Source: Marinovum sp034669705
Lineage (GTDB): Bacteria; Pseudomonadota; Alphaproteobacteria; Rhodobacterales; Rhodobacteraceae
NCBI RefSeq assembly: GCF_034669705.1
Contig: NZ_JAXMOR010000012.1
Coordinates: 55,551 to 119,550 of the forward strand
Length of the DNA stretch: 64,000 bases
Reading direction: 5' to 3'
Below the pieces are notes generated by a model. The model saw nothing but the letters and a program-made list of their open reading frames with translations. It had not been told where the DNA came from and ran no database searches. Of the stretch, positions 41,664 through 49,974 are shown piece after piece. Both the position numbers and the translations under genes were made by a program. Numbering within the stretch: position 1 is the first letter of the stretch; the number at the start of each line of letters is the position of its first letter.

Positions 41664-42425
41664 ATGCGCATCGATCTGAACGCCGACCTGGGCGAGAGCT
41701 TTGGCCCCTGGCAGATGGGGGATGACGCGGCGATGCTGGACGTCGTGACCAGCGCCAACATCGCCTGCGGCGGCCATGCCGGCGACCCCGAGACAATGTA
41801 TGCCACGCTGAAACGCGCCGCCGCGCGCGGTGTGGCGGTAGGGGCGCATCCCGGTTTCAACGACCGCGAGGGCTTTGGCCGCCGGGTGATCCCGATGGCG
41901 CCCGACGAGATCGGCCGCATGGTCGCGGCGCAGGTCGGCGCGCTGATGGCGGTGGCACGGCTGGTGCCGGTGGCGGTGCGCTACGTCAAGCCGCATGGCG
42001 CGCTGGGCAATCTCGCGGCGCGTGACATTGACGTGGCGCAGGCCGTCGCCGCGGCGGTGCGGCAGGTCGACCCGAGCCTGGGGATCCTGGCCATTTCCGG
42101 CACCTGCAGCGAGGTGGCGGCCCGTGCGGCGGGCGTGCCGGTCTGCTCAGAGATCTTTGCCGACCGCGGCTACCTGTCCAGCGGCCAGCTGGTGCCCCGC
42201 GGCCAGCCCGGCGCGATGATCGAGGATGCCGCTGCGGCGGCCGAGCGGCTGGTGGGCTTTCTGAAGACCGGGCTGATGCCGGTGACCGACGGCGCCCCCA
42301 TCGCGCTTGCGGCGCAGTCGATCTGCGTGCATGGCGACAGCCCCGGCGCGGTCGCCATGGCCCGCGCCATCCGCGCCCGGCTCGAGGCGGAGGGCGTCAC
42401 CTTTGCCCCGTTCGGAGAGGTCTGA
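41664..42425 (+). CDS. pxpA: 5-oxoprolinase subunit A
   Basis: A 253-residue LamB/YcsF-type protein, one of three subunits of bacterial ATP-dependent 5-oxoprolinase, which opens 5-oxoproline to glutamate. Signature segments DLNADLGESFGPWQMGDDAAML, SANIACGGHAGDP, AHPGFNDREGFGRR, YVKPHGALGNLA and ICVHGD are all present. The ATG at 41664 has AGGG upstream; its stop overlaps the pxpB start by one base. The 224 bases before the gene contain no other gene. Confidence 0.95.
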   Translation: MRIDLNADLGESFGPWQMGDDAAMLDVVTSANIACGGHAGDPETMYATLKRAAARGVAVGAHPGFNDREGFGRRVIPMAPDEIGRMVAAQVGALMAVARLVPVAVRYVKPHGALGNLAARDIDVAQAVAAAVRQVDPSLGILAISGTCSEVAARAAGVPVCSEIFADRGYLSSGQLVPRGQPGAMIEDAAAAAERLVGFLKTGLMPVTDGAPIALAAQSICVHGDSPGAVAMARAIRARLEAEGVTFAPFGEV

Positions 42426-43114
42426 TGGCGGAGGCGGTGTTTACCCCGGTGGCCGACCATGCCCTGCTGGTGCAACTGGGCGAAGAGATCGGCGACGCGT
42501 TGACCGCCCGGGTGCAGCGCCTCGACCGAGCGATCAATGACGCGGCGCCCGAGGGGCTGCTCGAAACGGTGCCGGCCTTCGTCAATCTGATGGTCGAATT
42601 CGACCCCTTGCTGACCGATCATGCCGCGATGGAGCAAGCGGTGCGCGCGCTGCTTGACGACGGCGCCTCTGACGAGGTCGCGGGCCGCGAACGCGAGGTG
42701 CTGGTGTGTTACGACGATGATCTCGCGCCCGATCTGGAGGCCGTCGCCCGCGCCACCGGCCTGAGCCCCGAGGCGGTGATCGAGGCGCATCTGTCGGCCG
42801 AGTACCGCGTCGGCATGTACGGTTTTGCGCCCGGCTATGCCTACCTCTCGGGAGTGGCGCCGGCGCTGCAGCTGCCGCGCAAGCCGCAAGCCTTGCGCGA
42901 TATTCCTGCCGGCAGCGTGCTGATTGCCGGGCCGCAATGCCTGGTGACGACGCTGACCATGCCGACCGGCTGGTCGATCATCGGCCGCTCGCCCACCGAG
43001 ATCCTGCGCCGCGACCTCGAGCGGCCGTTTCTCTTCGACGTTGGCGACCGGGTGCGGTTCACCCGCATCGACCGCGACCGGTACGACCGCCTGCACAAAG
43101 GAGACCGCACATGA
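42425..43114 (+). CDS. pxpB: 5-oxoprolinase subunit B
   Basis: A 229-residue protein of the KipI/allophanate-hydrolase subunit 1 family. Visible are ADHALLVQLGEEI near the N-terminus, VCYDDDLAPDLEAVA and the conserved YRVGMYGFAPGYAYLSG and RDIPAGSVLIAGPQ. It forms the catalytic ATP-dependent complex with PxpA and PxpC. Start and stop overlap its neighbours (TGATG at 42423-42427, ATGA at 43111-43114), indicating tight translational coupling. Confidence 0.94.
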   Translation: MAEAVFTPVADHALLVQLGEEIGDALTARVQRLDRAINDAAPEGLLETVPAFVNLMVEFDPLLTDHAAMEQAVRALLDDGASDEVAGREREVLVCYDDDLAPDLEAVARATGLSPEAVIEAHLSAEYRVGMYGFAPGYAYLSGVAPALQLPRKPQALRDIPAGSVLIAGPQCLVTTLTMPTGWSIIGRSPTEILRRDLERPFLFDVGDRVRFTRIDRDRYDRLHKGDRT

Positions 43115-44154
43115 GCCGCGCCAGACTGACCGTGCGGTTTGCCGGGCCGCTGGTTACCTATCAGGATGGCGGCCGGGTCGGGCAGATGCGCTTTGGCGTG
43201 GCCGCCTCCGGCCCGATGGACCGGCTTTCGGCGCAGGCGGCGAACGTCGCCTTGGGTAATGCGCCCGGGGCGACGCTGATCGAGATCTCGATGGGCGGGC
43301 TGATGCTCGACTGCACCGAGGGGGCGCTGTCGGTGGCGGTGACCGGCGGCGACTTCGCGGTCACCTGCGGCGGCACGACCCATGGCAGCTGGACCATCCT
43401 CGCGCTGGAGGCGGGCGAGACGCTGGCGATCCGGCCGGGCAAGCGCGGCAGCTGGGCCTATCTGGCGCTGGCCGGCAGGGTCGAGGCCGACAGCTGGCTG
43501 GGCAGCGTGGCGACGCATTCGACCTCTGGGTTCGGCGGCGGGGCGCTCAGCTCGGGACAGCAGATCGTGGTCGAAGAGGCGGGCCTGCGCCCGGAGCGCC
43601 ACGGCGCCATCGCGCGGCCCGAATTTCTGCCCGACGACCGACGGATGCGGGTGGTGCTCGGGCCGCAGGACCGGCATTTCGCGCCCGAGGCGTTGGCGGC
43701 TTTCAGGTCCGAGCCCTATGCGCTGACCAATGCTTTCGACCGGATGGGCCTGCGGCTCGAGGGGCCTGAGCTGCCACTGGCGGGGGCGCTCTCGATCCCC
43801 TCCGAGCCGATCACCCGCGGCGCGGTGCAGGTCGCCGGTGACGGGGTGCCGACGGTCTTGCTGGCCGATCATCAGACCACCGGTGGCTATCCCAAGATTG
43901 CCACGGTGATCGCCGATGACATCGCCCGCCTGAGCCAGCTGCGCGCCGGCGACCGTATCCGGTTCGCGCCGGTCAGCCCGGTCGACGCGGTGCAGATCGC
44001 GCGGCAGACCGCCCGCGCGCGTGCGGCCTATCTGCAGGCGATTGCCAAGCCGAAGGGGACACTGTTGCAGCGGCTGATGCGCGCCAACCTGATCAGCGGC
44101 GCGGTTACGGGCGGCGAGGGCGGTCCGGGAGCGGCGGGAGAGCCGCTCGGCTGA
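43111..44154 (+). CDS. pxpC: 5-oxoprolinase subunit C
   Basis: A 347-residue KipA/allophanate-hydrolase subunit 2 family protein, slightly longer than usual because of a Gly/Ala-rich C-terminal tail. Features include TYQDGGRVGQMRFGVAASGPMDRLSAQAAN, GGFGGGALSSGQ and QTTGGYPKIATVI with the family glycine-rich loops. AAAGGAG lies before the ATG inside the end of pxpB, and the start overlaps the pxpB stop. It completes the 5-oxoprolinase operon. Confidence 0.94.
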   Translation: MSRARLTVRFAGPLVTYQDGGRVGQMRFGVAASGPMDRLSAQAANVALGNAPGATLIEISMGGLMLDCTEGALSVAVTGGDFAVTCGGTTHGSWTILALEAGETLAIRPGKRGSWAYLALAGRVEADSWLGSVATHSTSGFGGGALSSGQQIVVEEAGLRPERHGAIARPEFLPDDRRMRVVLGPQDRHFAPEALAAFRSEPYALTNAFDRMGLRLEGPELPLAGALSIPSEPITRGAVQVAGDGVPTVLLADHQTTGGYPKIATVIADDIARLSQLRAGDRIRFAPVSPVDAVQIARQTARARAAYLQAIAKPKGTLLQRLMRANLISGAVTGGEGGPGAAGEPLG

Positions 44155-44520
44155 TGCTGCTGTCGTGAAGCGCCAGCCGGGTGGAGGGCGGGATGCCGGG
44201 CGGTTTGGCCGGTGCACTCACTTGGGCAGTCATGCGCGTTGACAGCGGGCTGAAGGCCCGCCGCACCTCGTCATGCCGGAGGCATGCCCGGGGCATGACG
44301 CCGCCCCCAGGCACGGCGATTTGGCAGCCGACAGCGCTACGATTTGAGGTTCTACGGACTTTGCCGGGATAAACCGAGACACTGACAGGTCGGATCGCCG
44401 CACCGCGGCCCGGCGTTGCGCGGCTCATCGACCGGTCGCAAAATATGGGCTCCACCTTGGCGGCGGCACGCGCATTCACGACCTCGGCCGAACACGCCAC
44501 GCAGTCCCGCCGCGCGCCTC
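44155..44520. repeat. Intergenic copy B of the structured repeat
   Basis: This 366-base gap holds no gene. Stems GCGGGC-TGAAG-GCCCGC (44245-44261), CATGCC-GGA-GGCATG (44272-44286) and the wider GTCATGCC/GGCATGAC (44270-44277/44292-44299) precede a 28-base segment (44346-44373) that matches 25329-25356 at 25 of 28 positions, with weaker likeness on both sides. Stem sequences differ between the copies while pairing is kept. Confidence 0.7.
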
Positions 44521-44907
44521 TCAGGACAAGGCGACGGTGCGACCGGACAGCCCCACCGTCAGGCTCAGCGAGCCTTCGTTGACCAGCCATTTGCGCAGGG
44601 TGAAGCGCCGTGCGCCGACCTTGTGCATCGGGTCGTCCTCGGCCAGCCGGCGCGCGTCCTCGAGCGAGCCGGCGCGGTAGACGATCAATCCCATCCCCTC
44701 CATCAACGTGCCGCTCTCGTCCGACATCGGGCCGGCCAGCGCCAGCCGTCCCTCGGCCTCGAGCTGCGCCTGATAGGCAAGGTGGTCGGGCAGGGCGGAT
44801 TTCACGGCGGCGCCGTCACCCGCCGGCACCGAGTGCACTACGTAGAGCTCGAGCGCCAGCGCACCGCGGCCGCGCGCCTCTGACTTGTAGCTGTCCCATG
44901 CCGGCAT
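44521..44907 (-). CDS. YciI family protein
   Basis: A 128-residue dimeric alpha-beta barrel protein. The YciI plan is seen from about residue 18: LELYVVHSVPAGD, PDHLAYQAQLEAEGRLALAGPMSDESGTLMEGMGLIVYRAGSLEDARRLAEDDPMHK, split around the conserved His and Asp (DHL; DDPMHK). Family members include muconolactone-isomerase-like enzymes and dehydrochlorinases; the reaction here is unknown. GGGAG 8 bases upstream supports the ATG at 44907. It is divergent from the FAH-type gene across 90 AT-rich bases with two ATCGAT motifs, so it is likely part of the same catabolic regulon. Confidence 0.85.
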   Translation of the reverse strand: MPAWDSYKSEARGRGALALELYVVHSVPAGDGAAVKSALPDHLAYQAQLEAEGRLALAGPMSDESGTLMEGMGLIVYRAGSLEDARRLAEDDPMHKVGARRFTLRKWLVNEGSLSLTVGLSGRTVALS

Positions 44908-44930
44908 GACGAAACTCCCTACGAAAAAAT

Positions 44931-44956
44931 AATCGATTTTATTTGACCTATCGATT
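44931..44956. promoter_or_regulatory. Paired ATCGAT motifs before the FAH-dioxygenase operon
   Basis: Two ATCGAT cores, at 44932-44937 and 44950-44955, lie 18 bases apart within an unusually AT-rich stretch. Each is followed by TTT. Similar motifs recur at 51778, 51879 and 51907 before the TAXI-TRAP operon. They are candidate sites for the GntR regulator encoded at 50962-51642. Confidence 0.45.
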
Positions 44957-44997
44957 TTTTATCGGCAAAATCGAGGTCAGTCAAGTTGGAGGAATCG

Positions 44998-45879
44998 ATG
45001 CGCCTGCTGGTCGGAAGCGTTTCAGGGAAGCAAAGTGTCTTTGCGGTAGAACAGGAAAAAGCGGTCAATCTCACCGAGGTTGTGCCGGAGATCGGGAGCG
45101 ATCTGTCGGCGATGATCGCCGACCCGGCGCTGATGGCGCGCGCGGCGCAGGCGGCGCAGGGCGACAAGACGGTGGCGGTGTCAGAGATCACCCCGGCGCT
45201 GCCGGTCACCACGCCGCCGACGATCATCTGCCTCGGTCTCAATTACACCGATCACATCAAGGAAGGCGGCTACGACATTCCCGACTACCCGGCGCTGTTC
45301 ATGCGTGGGGCGCAGTCGATCATGGCGGCGGGTCAGCCGATGGTGCGGCCGAACTGCTCTGAGCGGCTGGACTACGAAGCCGAGCTCATGCTCATCATCG
45401 GCAAGGGCGGCCGGCATATCTCCGAGGCCGATGCGCTCGAGCATGTCTTCGGCTATACGGTGTTCAACGACGGGTCGGTGCGCGACTACCAGCGCAAGAC
45501 CCACCAGTGGACGCCGGGCAAGAACTTCGACGACACCGGCGCCATCGGCCCGGTCGTGGTCACCCCGGACGAGCTGCCCGAGGGCGCTTCGGGCCTCAAG
45601 ATCGAGAGCCGGGTGGGCGAGGAAATCCTGCAGAGCTCGAACACCGCCAACATGATCTGGTCGGTGGCGCAGACCATCGCCACGATCTCGGAATACACCA
45701 CGCTTCAGCCCGGCGACCACATTGCCATGGGCACGCCGCCGGGTGTCGGCCATGCCAAGAAACCCGAGCCGCGCTGGCTGCGCCCCGGCGAGACGGTGGA
45801 GGTCGAGATCGAGAACATCGGCATCTGTGCCAGCCCGATCGTCGACGAGGACGAAGCCGGGCGGGCGGCGGCAGAATGA
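44998..45879 (+). CDS. Fumarylacetoacetate hydrolase family protein
   Basis: A 293-residue FAH-fold enzyme, the group that includes ureidoglycolate lyase, 2-keto-4-pentenoate hydratases and fumarylpyruvate hydrolases. The metal site is evident: ERLDYEAELMLIIGKGGR (Glu pair), FNDGSVRDYQRKTHQWTPGKNFDDTGAIGPVVV (Asp), and GDHIAMGTPPGVGHAKKP. GGAGGA 5 bases before ATG 44998 sets the start over an upstream TTG. It opens an operon with nitroreductase, OsmC, a TRAP system and an intradiol dioxygenase. Likely cleaves a ring-fission product; substrate unknown. Confidence 0.88.
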   Translation: MRLLVGSVSGKQSVFAVEQEKAVNLTEVVPEIGSDLSAMIADPALMARAAQAAQGDKTVAVSEITPALPVTTPPTIICLGLNYTDHIKEGGYDIPDYPALFMRGAQSIMAAGQPMVRPNCSERLDYEAELMLIIGKGGRHISEADALEHVFGYTVFNDGSVRDYQRKTHQWTPGKNFDDTGAIGPVVVTPDELPEGASGLKIESRVGEEILQSSNTANMIWSVAQTIATISEYTTLQPGDHIAMGTPPGVGHAKKPEPRWLRPGETVEVEIENIGICASPIVDEDEAGRAAAE

Positions 45880-46532
45880 CCGCCGGCGCGCTCGACAACA
45901 GGCGCGCCAGGGCGCAGGACGCGGTCCGCGCCCTGCGCGGGCGGGTCGAGAGGCTGGACGATGATGCCATCGACCTGATCCTGCGCGATGCCCGCTCGCA
46001 TTACGCCTGGACCGACCGGCCGGTGAGCGACGCGCTGCTGCGCGATCTCTTCGAAATCACCATCGCGGGGCCGACCAGCATGAACACCTGCCCGGCGCGG
46101 TTTGTCTTCGTAACCTCAGAGGCGGGCAAGGACCGGCTGGCCAAGTCGCTCAAGGCCAAGAACATCGACAAGATGCGCGCCGCCCCGGTGACCGCCATCG
46201 TCGCCTGGGACCCGCAGTTCTGGCGGCGGCTGGATTTCCTGTTCCCGCATGAGGACCGCAAGCCGCATTTCGAGGGCAAGGCAGCCCATGCCGAGACCAC
46301 GGCGTTTCGCAATTCCACCCTGCAGGGCGCCTACCTGATGATCGCGGCGCGGGCGCTGGGGCTGGACGTGGGCGCGATGTCGGGCTTTTCCAACGCGATC
46401 GTCGACGAGGAATTCTTTGCCGAGAACGGCTGGAAGTCCAACTTTCTGGTCAACCTTGGCTATGCCGACGAGAGTGCGCTGTTCCAGAAGCTGCCGCGCT
46501 TTTCCTTTGACGATGTCTGCAAGATCGAGTGA
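45876..46532 (+). CDS. Nitroreductase family protein (RutE/HadB-like)
   Basis: A 218-residue FMN-dependent oxidoreductase. The family shows in LFEITIAGPTSMNTCPARFVFV, KMRAAPVTAIVAWD, HAETTAFRNSTLQGAYLMIAARALGLDVGAMSGF and NFLVNLGYADES. It resembles malonic-semialdehyde reductase RutE/HadB-type proteins. The ATG overlaps the preceding stop (ATGA, 45876-45879). In this operon it may reduce an aldehyde, quinone or enone made from the aromatic substrate; that role is inference. Confidence 0.85.
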   Translation: MTAGALDNRRARAQDAVRALRGRVERLDDDAIDLILRDARSHYAWTDRPVSDALLRDLFEITIAGPTSMNTCPARFVFVTSEAGKDRLAKSLKAKNIDKMRAAPVTAIVAWDPQFWRRLDFLFPHEDRKPHFEGKAAHAETTAFRNSTLQGAYLMIAARALGLDVGAMSGFSNAIVDEEFFAENGWKSNFLVNLGYADESALFQKLPRFSFDDVCKIE

Positions 46533-46538
46533 GGCGCC

Positions 46539-46997
46539 ATGGCAGTCCGACAGAAGACCCAGATGACCATCAAGCTGCAGGGCAGGGGCACCAGCCATTC
46601 CCGCAGCGAGACCGAGATCGACGGCAACACCGTGGTGATCGACGAGCCCGTGGCACGCGGCGGCACTGGTGAGGGGCCGTCGCCCACTGCCACCGCCTAT
46701 GCGGCGCTGATCGGCTGCACCAATGTGATCGGCCACAAATGCGCCCACAAACTGGGCCATGACATCGGCAACCTGGCCTTCGAGATGGAGGTCGATTTCG
46801 ACCGCCGCGGGGTGCTGCTGATGGAGGAGGTGGCGGTGCCCTTCACCGCCATCCGGCTCGATGTCACCGCCGACGGGCCCTGCAGCGCAGAGGCGCTGCA
46901 AGAGGTCGCCGGCGAGACCGCGAAGTTCTGTGCCATCTCGAAGATGTTCGAGGCGGCCGGCACGGCCCTGCGTATCACCTGGCGCAAGGCTGACTAA
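46539..46997 (+). CDS. OsmC family peroxiredoxin-like protein
   Basis: A 152-residue OsmC/Ohr-fold protein. The two redox cysteines appear in LIGCTNVIGHKCAHKLGHD (N-terminal helix) and ETAKFCAISKMFE. Such proteins reduce organic hydroperoxides or act in unknown thiol reactions. It starts 6 bases after the nitroreductase stop and precedes the TRAP receptor by 32 bases. An additional Cys follows the first by six residues, unlike classic OsmC. It may protect the dioxygenase pathway against peroxides (inference). Confidence 0.85.
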   Translation: MAVRQKTQMTIKLQGRGTSHSRSETEIDGNTVVIDEPVARGGTGEGPSPTATAYAALIGCTNVIGHKCAHKLGHDIGNLAFEMEVDFDRRGVLLMEEVAVPFTAIRLDVTADGPCSAEALQEVAGETAKFCAISKMFEAAGTALRITWRKAD

Positions 46998-47029
46998 ACA
47001 AAAGCAGGTTTGTTAGGGAGGAGACTTAC

Positions 47030-48115
47030 ATGTTCACATCATTCGCGAAACGCGCCGCATTGGGACTGGCGCTGAGCACCGTGGCGATCCCGGCGTTTGC
47101 CACCGAGACGATCAAGGCGGTGGTCATCGACGGCTATCCGGCGCGCGCACTCTGGGTGCAGGAGTTCACCAACTTCTTCATCCCCGAGGTCGACAAGCGG
47201 CTGGCCGAGGCCGGCAACTACCAGATGGACTGGCAGGAAAGCTATGGCGGCACCATCGTCAAGCCCAAGGGCGTGCTCGAGGGCATCAAGCTCGGGCTGG
47301 GCGACATCGGCATCGTGACCACGATCTTCCACAACTCGAAACTGCCGAGCCAGGCGCTGTCGGCGGCGACACCCTTCGTGTCGTCGGATGCCCGTGCGGT
47401 GGCCAAGGCGGTGGACGAGATCGCCAAGGAATTCCCCGCCATGCAGGCCGAGTTCGAGAAACAGAACCAGGTCTATCTCGCCACCGGCGTGGTGCTTGAC
47501 ACCTATCAGATCTTCTCGCGCGAGCCGGTCGAGACCCTGGCCGACATCGAGGGCGAAAAGGTCGCCGGCGCCGGCATGAACCTGCGCTATCTCGAAGGGA
47601 TCGAGGGCGCGGCCGGCGTGCGTGGCGGTCTGACCGATTTCTACAACATGGTGCAGACCGGTCTGGTCGATCACGCCATGCTCTGGCCCGAAGCCGCCGC
47701 CACCTTCAAGATTGCCGAAGTGGCGCCCTACATGCTCGAGGCCGATCTTGGCGCGGTCAACACCAAGACCGTCACCGTGAACAAGGACTACTGGGAGGGG
47801 CTGCCGTCCGAGGTGCAGGAGGTCCTGCAGGAGGTCGCCGTGCTCTACCGCGACCACGTGGCCGGCATTGCCATGGACCGCGCCGAGGAAAGCCGCACTG
47901 CGTATACCGAGGCCGGTGGCACCATCACCAAGCTCTCTGATGACCAGCGCGCGGCGTGGGCGCAGGCGATGCCCAACATCGCCCAGGAATGGGCTCAGGG
48001 CCTGAACGACGCCGGTCAGCCGGGCACCGAAATGCTCGAGGCCTACATGGCCAAGCTCAGGGACGCGGGCTTTACCCCGGTGCGCGACTGGGCCGCCGAC
48101 GCGGCGACGAACTGA
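47030..48115 (+). CDS. TRAP transporter substrate-binding protein (DctP type)
   Basis: A 361-residue periplasmic receptor. A Sec signal peptide is clear (FAKRAALGLALSTVAIPAFA, cut after residue 24 or so). The mature domain has DctP-type features: GGTIVKPKGVLEGIKLGLGDIGIV, GEKVAGAGMNLRYLEGIEGA, the substrate-carboxylate arginine region, FYNMVQTGLVDHAMLWPEAAATFKIAEVAPYML, and VTVNKDYWEGLPSEVQ. GGGAGGAG precedes the ATG. Works with the DctQ and DctM genes that follow. The ligand is probably the organic acid degraded by this operon. Confidence 0.92.
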   Translation: MFTSFAKRAALGLALSTVAIPAFATETIKAVVIDGYPARALWVQEFTNFFIPEVDKRLAEAGNYQMDWQESYGGTIVKPKGVLEGIKLGLGDIGIVTTIFHNSKLPSQALSAATPFVSSDARAVAKAVDEIAKEFPAMQAEFEKQNQVYLATGVVLDTYQIFSREPVETLADIEGEKVAGAGMNLRYLEGIEGAAGVRGGLTDFYNMVQTGLVDHAMLWPEAAATFKIAEVAPYMLEADLGAVNTKTVTVNKDYWEGLPSEVQEVLQEVAVLYRDHVAGIAMDRAEESRTAYTEAGGTITKLSDDQRAAWAQAMPNIAQEWAQGLNDAGQPGTEMLEAYMAKLRDAGFTPVRDWAADAATN

Positions 48116-48134
48116 GCACGGGCTGAACCAGACC

Positions 48135-48659
48135 GTGACCGGTACTGTGAAACGTATCGCCGACGGCATCGCGATGGCCGCGAATGCCGCCGGCACCCTG
48201 GTGGTCGTCGTGCTTGTGGCGGTGGTGAACTACGACATCATCGCCCGCGGCCTGTTCAATCGCCCCTTCCTCGGGGCGGTCGAGGTGGTGCAATTCGCGA
48301 TGGTGCTCATCGTCTTTCTGCAACTGCCAGATGTCATCCGGGTCGGAAGGCTGACCCGCTCAGACGGATTTCTCGGCCTTGTCGCCACGCGCGCGCCGCG
48401 CAAGGGCCGGGCGCTCAGCCGTGCCATCGACCTGCTTGGCGCGGTCTTCATGGGGCTGGTGGTCTATGCGATGTGGCCCGAGTTCCTCGAGATGTGGGAA
48501 ACCCGCGACTATTTCGGCGTACCCGGCGTGTTCACCGCGCCCTGGTGGCCGGTCAAGCTCGTCATCCTGCTCAGCGCGGGGCTTTGCGCGGTGCATTTCC
48601 TGCTGCATGTCGCCCGTCCGCTGATTGATAAAACCCACAACATGGAAGGCGGATCATGA
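48135..48659 (+). CDS. TRAP transporter small permease (DctQ type)
   Basis: A 174-residue inner-membrane protein with four membrane helices (about residues 12-32, 45-65, 98-115 and 138-158). Typical DctQ text is NYDIIARGLFNRPFLGAVEVVQF with the Arg-Gly-x-Phe. The start is GTG 48135, 19 bases after the receptor stop, with poor ribosome-binding signal; an ATG 13 codons in is possible. Its stop overlaps the DctM start (ATGA, 48656-48659). Confidence 0.88.
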   Translation: MTGTVKRIADGIAMAANAAGTLVVVVLVAVVNYDIIARGLFNRPFLGAVEVVQFAMVLIVFLQLPDVIRVGRLTRSDGFLGLVATRAPRKGRALSRAIDLLGAVFMGLVVYAMWPEFLEMWETRDYFGVPGVFTAPWWPVKLVILLSAGLCAVHFLLHVARPLIDKTHNMEGGS

Positions 48660-49963
48660 CGCCGGTCGAAATTGGCCTCTTGTCGATCGTCGCGATCATC
48701 GTGCTGATCTACCTCGGGGTCTATATCCCCATCGCGCTGGGCATGGTGAGCTTTCTCGCCATCTGGATCATGCGCGACAACATCGACCTCTCCTTCGCGC
48801 TGCTGAAGATCGCCATTGGCGACAGCGCGATGGAATACACATTTGCCACCATTCCGCTCTTTACCTTCATGGGGCTGATCGTCTCCAAGGCGGGGTTGGG
48901 GGCGGATATCTATTCGGTGATGAACCAGGGCTTTCGCCGCATCACCGGCGGCATCGGCATGGCGACGGTCGGGGCCAATGCGGTCTTTGCCGCGGTCACC
49001 GGATCGTCGATCGCCAGTGCCTCGGTGTTTTCCAAGATGTCGGTGCCCGAGATGATGAAGTTCGACTACAACCCGCGGTTCGCCGTCGGCGTGGTGGCGG
49101 GCTCGTCGGTGCTGGGGATGATCATCCCGCCCTCGGCGATGCTGATCATCTATTCCTTCGTCGCCGAGCAGTCGGTGGGCGAGATGTTCCTCGCCGGCGT
49201 GGTGCCGGGGCTGTTGCTGGCGGCGGCCTATGTGCTGGCGATCTGGCTGATGGCGCGCTTCACGCCGGGGTTCGTCGGCGGCCGCAAGGTCGAGGTCGCA
49301 AACCTCATGCCCTGGTCCGAGATCGCGCTCAAGCTGGGGCCGATCGCCGTCCTCATCTTCGTCGTTCTGGGCGGCATCTACACCGGCTGGACCACCCCGG
49401 TCGAGGCCGGCGCGGCCGGCTCCGCACTGGGCATCCTGATCGCGGCGCTCAGAGGCCGGATCAACTGGCGCAGCTTCTGGGAAACGGTGATCGAGACCGG
49501 CCACATCACCGCCGCGATCCTGTTCCTGATCACTGCCGCCTCGATGTATGCCCGGATGCTGGGCATCGCCGGGCTGCCCAACGAATTGCAGACCATCCTC
49601 GCGGCGAACGAGTTCTCGTTCTTCTGGATCATGGTGCTGCTGGTGGTGCTGATGCTGTTTCTCGGCACCATCCTCGACACCGCGTCGATCATCCTGATCG
49701 TGGTGCCGCTGTTCCTGCCGCTGATCGAGGCGCTGGGCCTGAGCCTGGTCTGGTTCGGCATCGTCGCCGTGGTGGCGGCCGAGATCGGCCTGCTGACGCC
49801 GCCGCTGGGGCTGTCGTGCTTTGTCATCAAGGCGACGCTCGACGACGACCGGATCACCCTCAAGGACGTCTTCCTCGGCGCGCTGCCCTTTGCCGCCGTC
49901 ATGCTGGTGGTGCTGGTGTTGCTGATCCGCTTCCCCGCCCTCAGCCTTGCTATTCTGAACTAG
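48656..49963 (+). CDS. TRAP transporter large permease (DctM type)
   Basis: A 435-residue inner-membrane protein with about 12 helices, the Na+-coupled channel part of the TRAP system. Characteristic segments include TIPLFTFMGLIVSKAGLGADIY, AAVTGSSIASASVFSKM, SSVLGMIIPPSAMLIIYSF, PVEAGAAGSALGI, FLGTILDTASIILIVVPLFLP and EIGLLTPPLGLSCFVIK. Length is standard. It is 11 bases before the dioxygenase gene. Confidence 0.93.
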   Translation: MTPVEIGLLSIVAIIVLIYLGVYIPIALGMVSFLAIWIMRDNIDLSFALLKIAIGDSAMEYTFATIPLFTFMGLIVSKAGLGADIYSVMNQGFRRITGGIGMATVGANAVFAAVTGSSIASASVFSKMSVPEMMKFDYNPRFAVGVVAGSSVLGMIIPPSAMLIIYSFVAEQSVGEMFLAGVVPGLLLAAAYVLAIWLMARFTPGFVGGRKVEVANLMPWSEIALKLGPIAVLIFVVLGGIYTGWTTPVEAGAAGSALGILIAALRGRINWRSFWETVIETGHITAAILFLITAASMYARMLGIAGLPNELQTILAANEFSFFWIMVLLVVLMLFLGTILDTASIILIVVPLFLPLIEALGLSLVWFGIVAVVAAEIGLLTPPLGLSCFVIKATLDDDRITLKDVFLGALPFAAVMLVVLVLLIRFPALSLAILN

Positions 49964-49974
49964 AGGTTCGCGTC

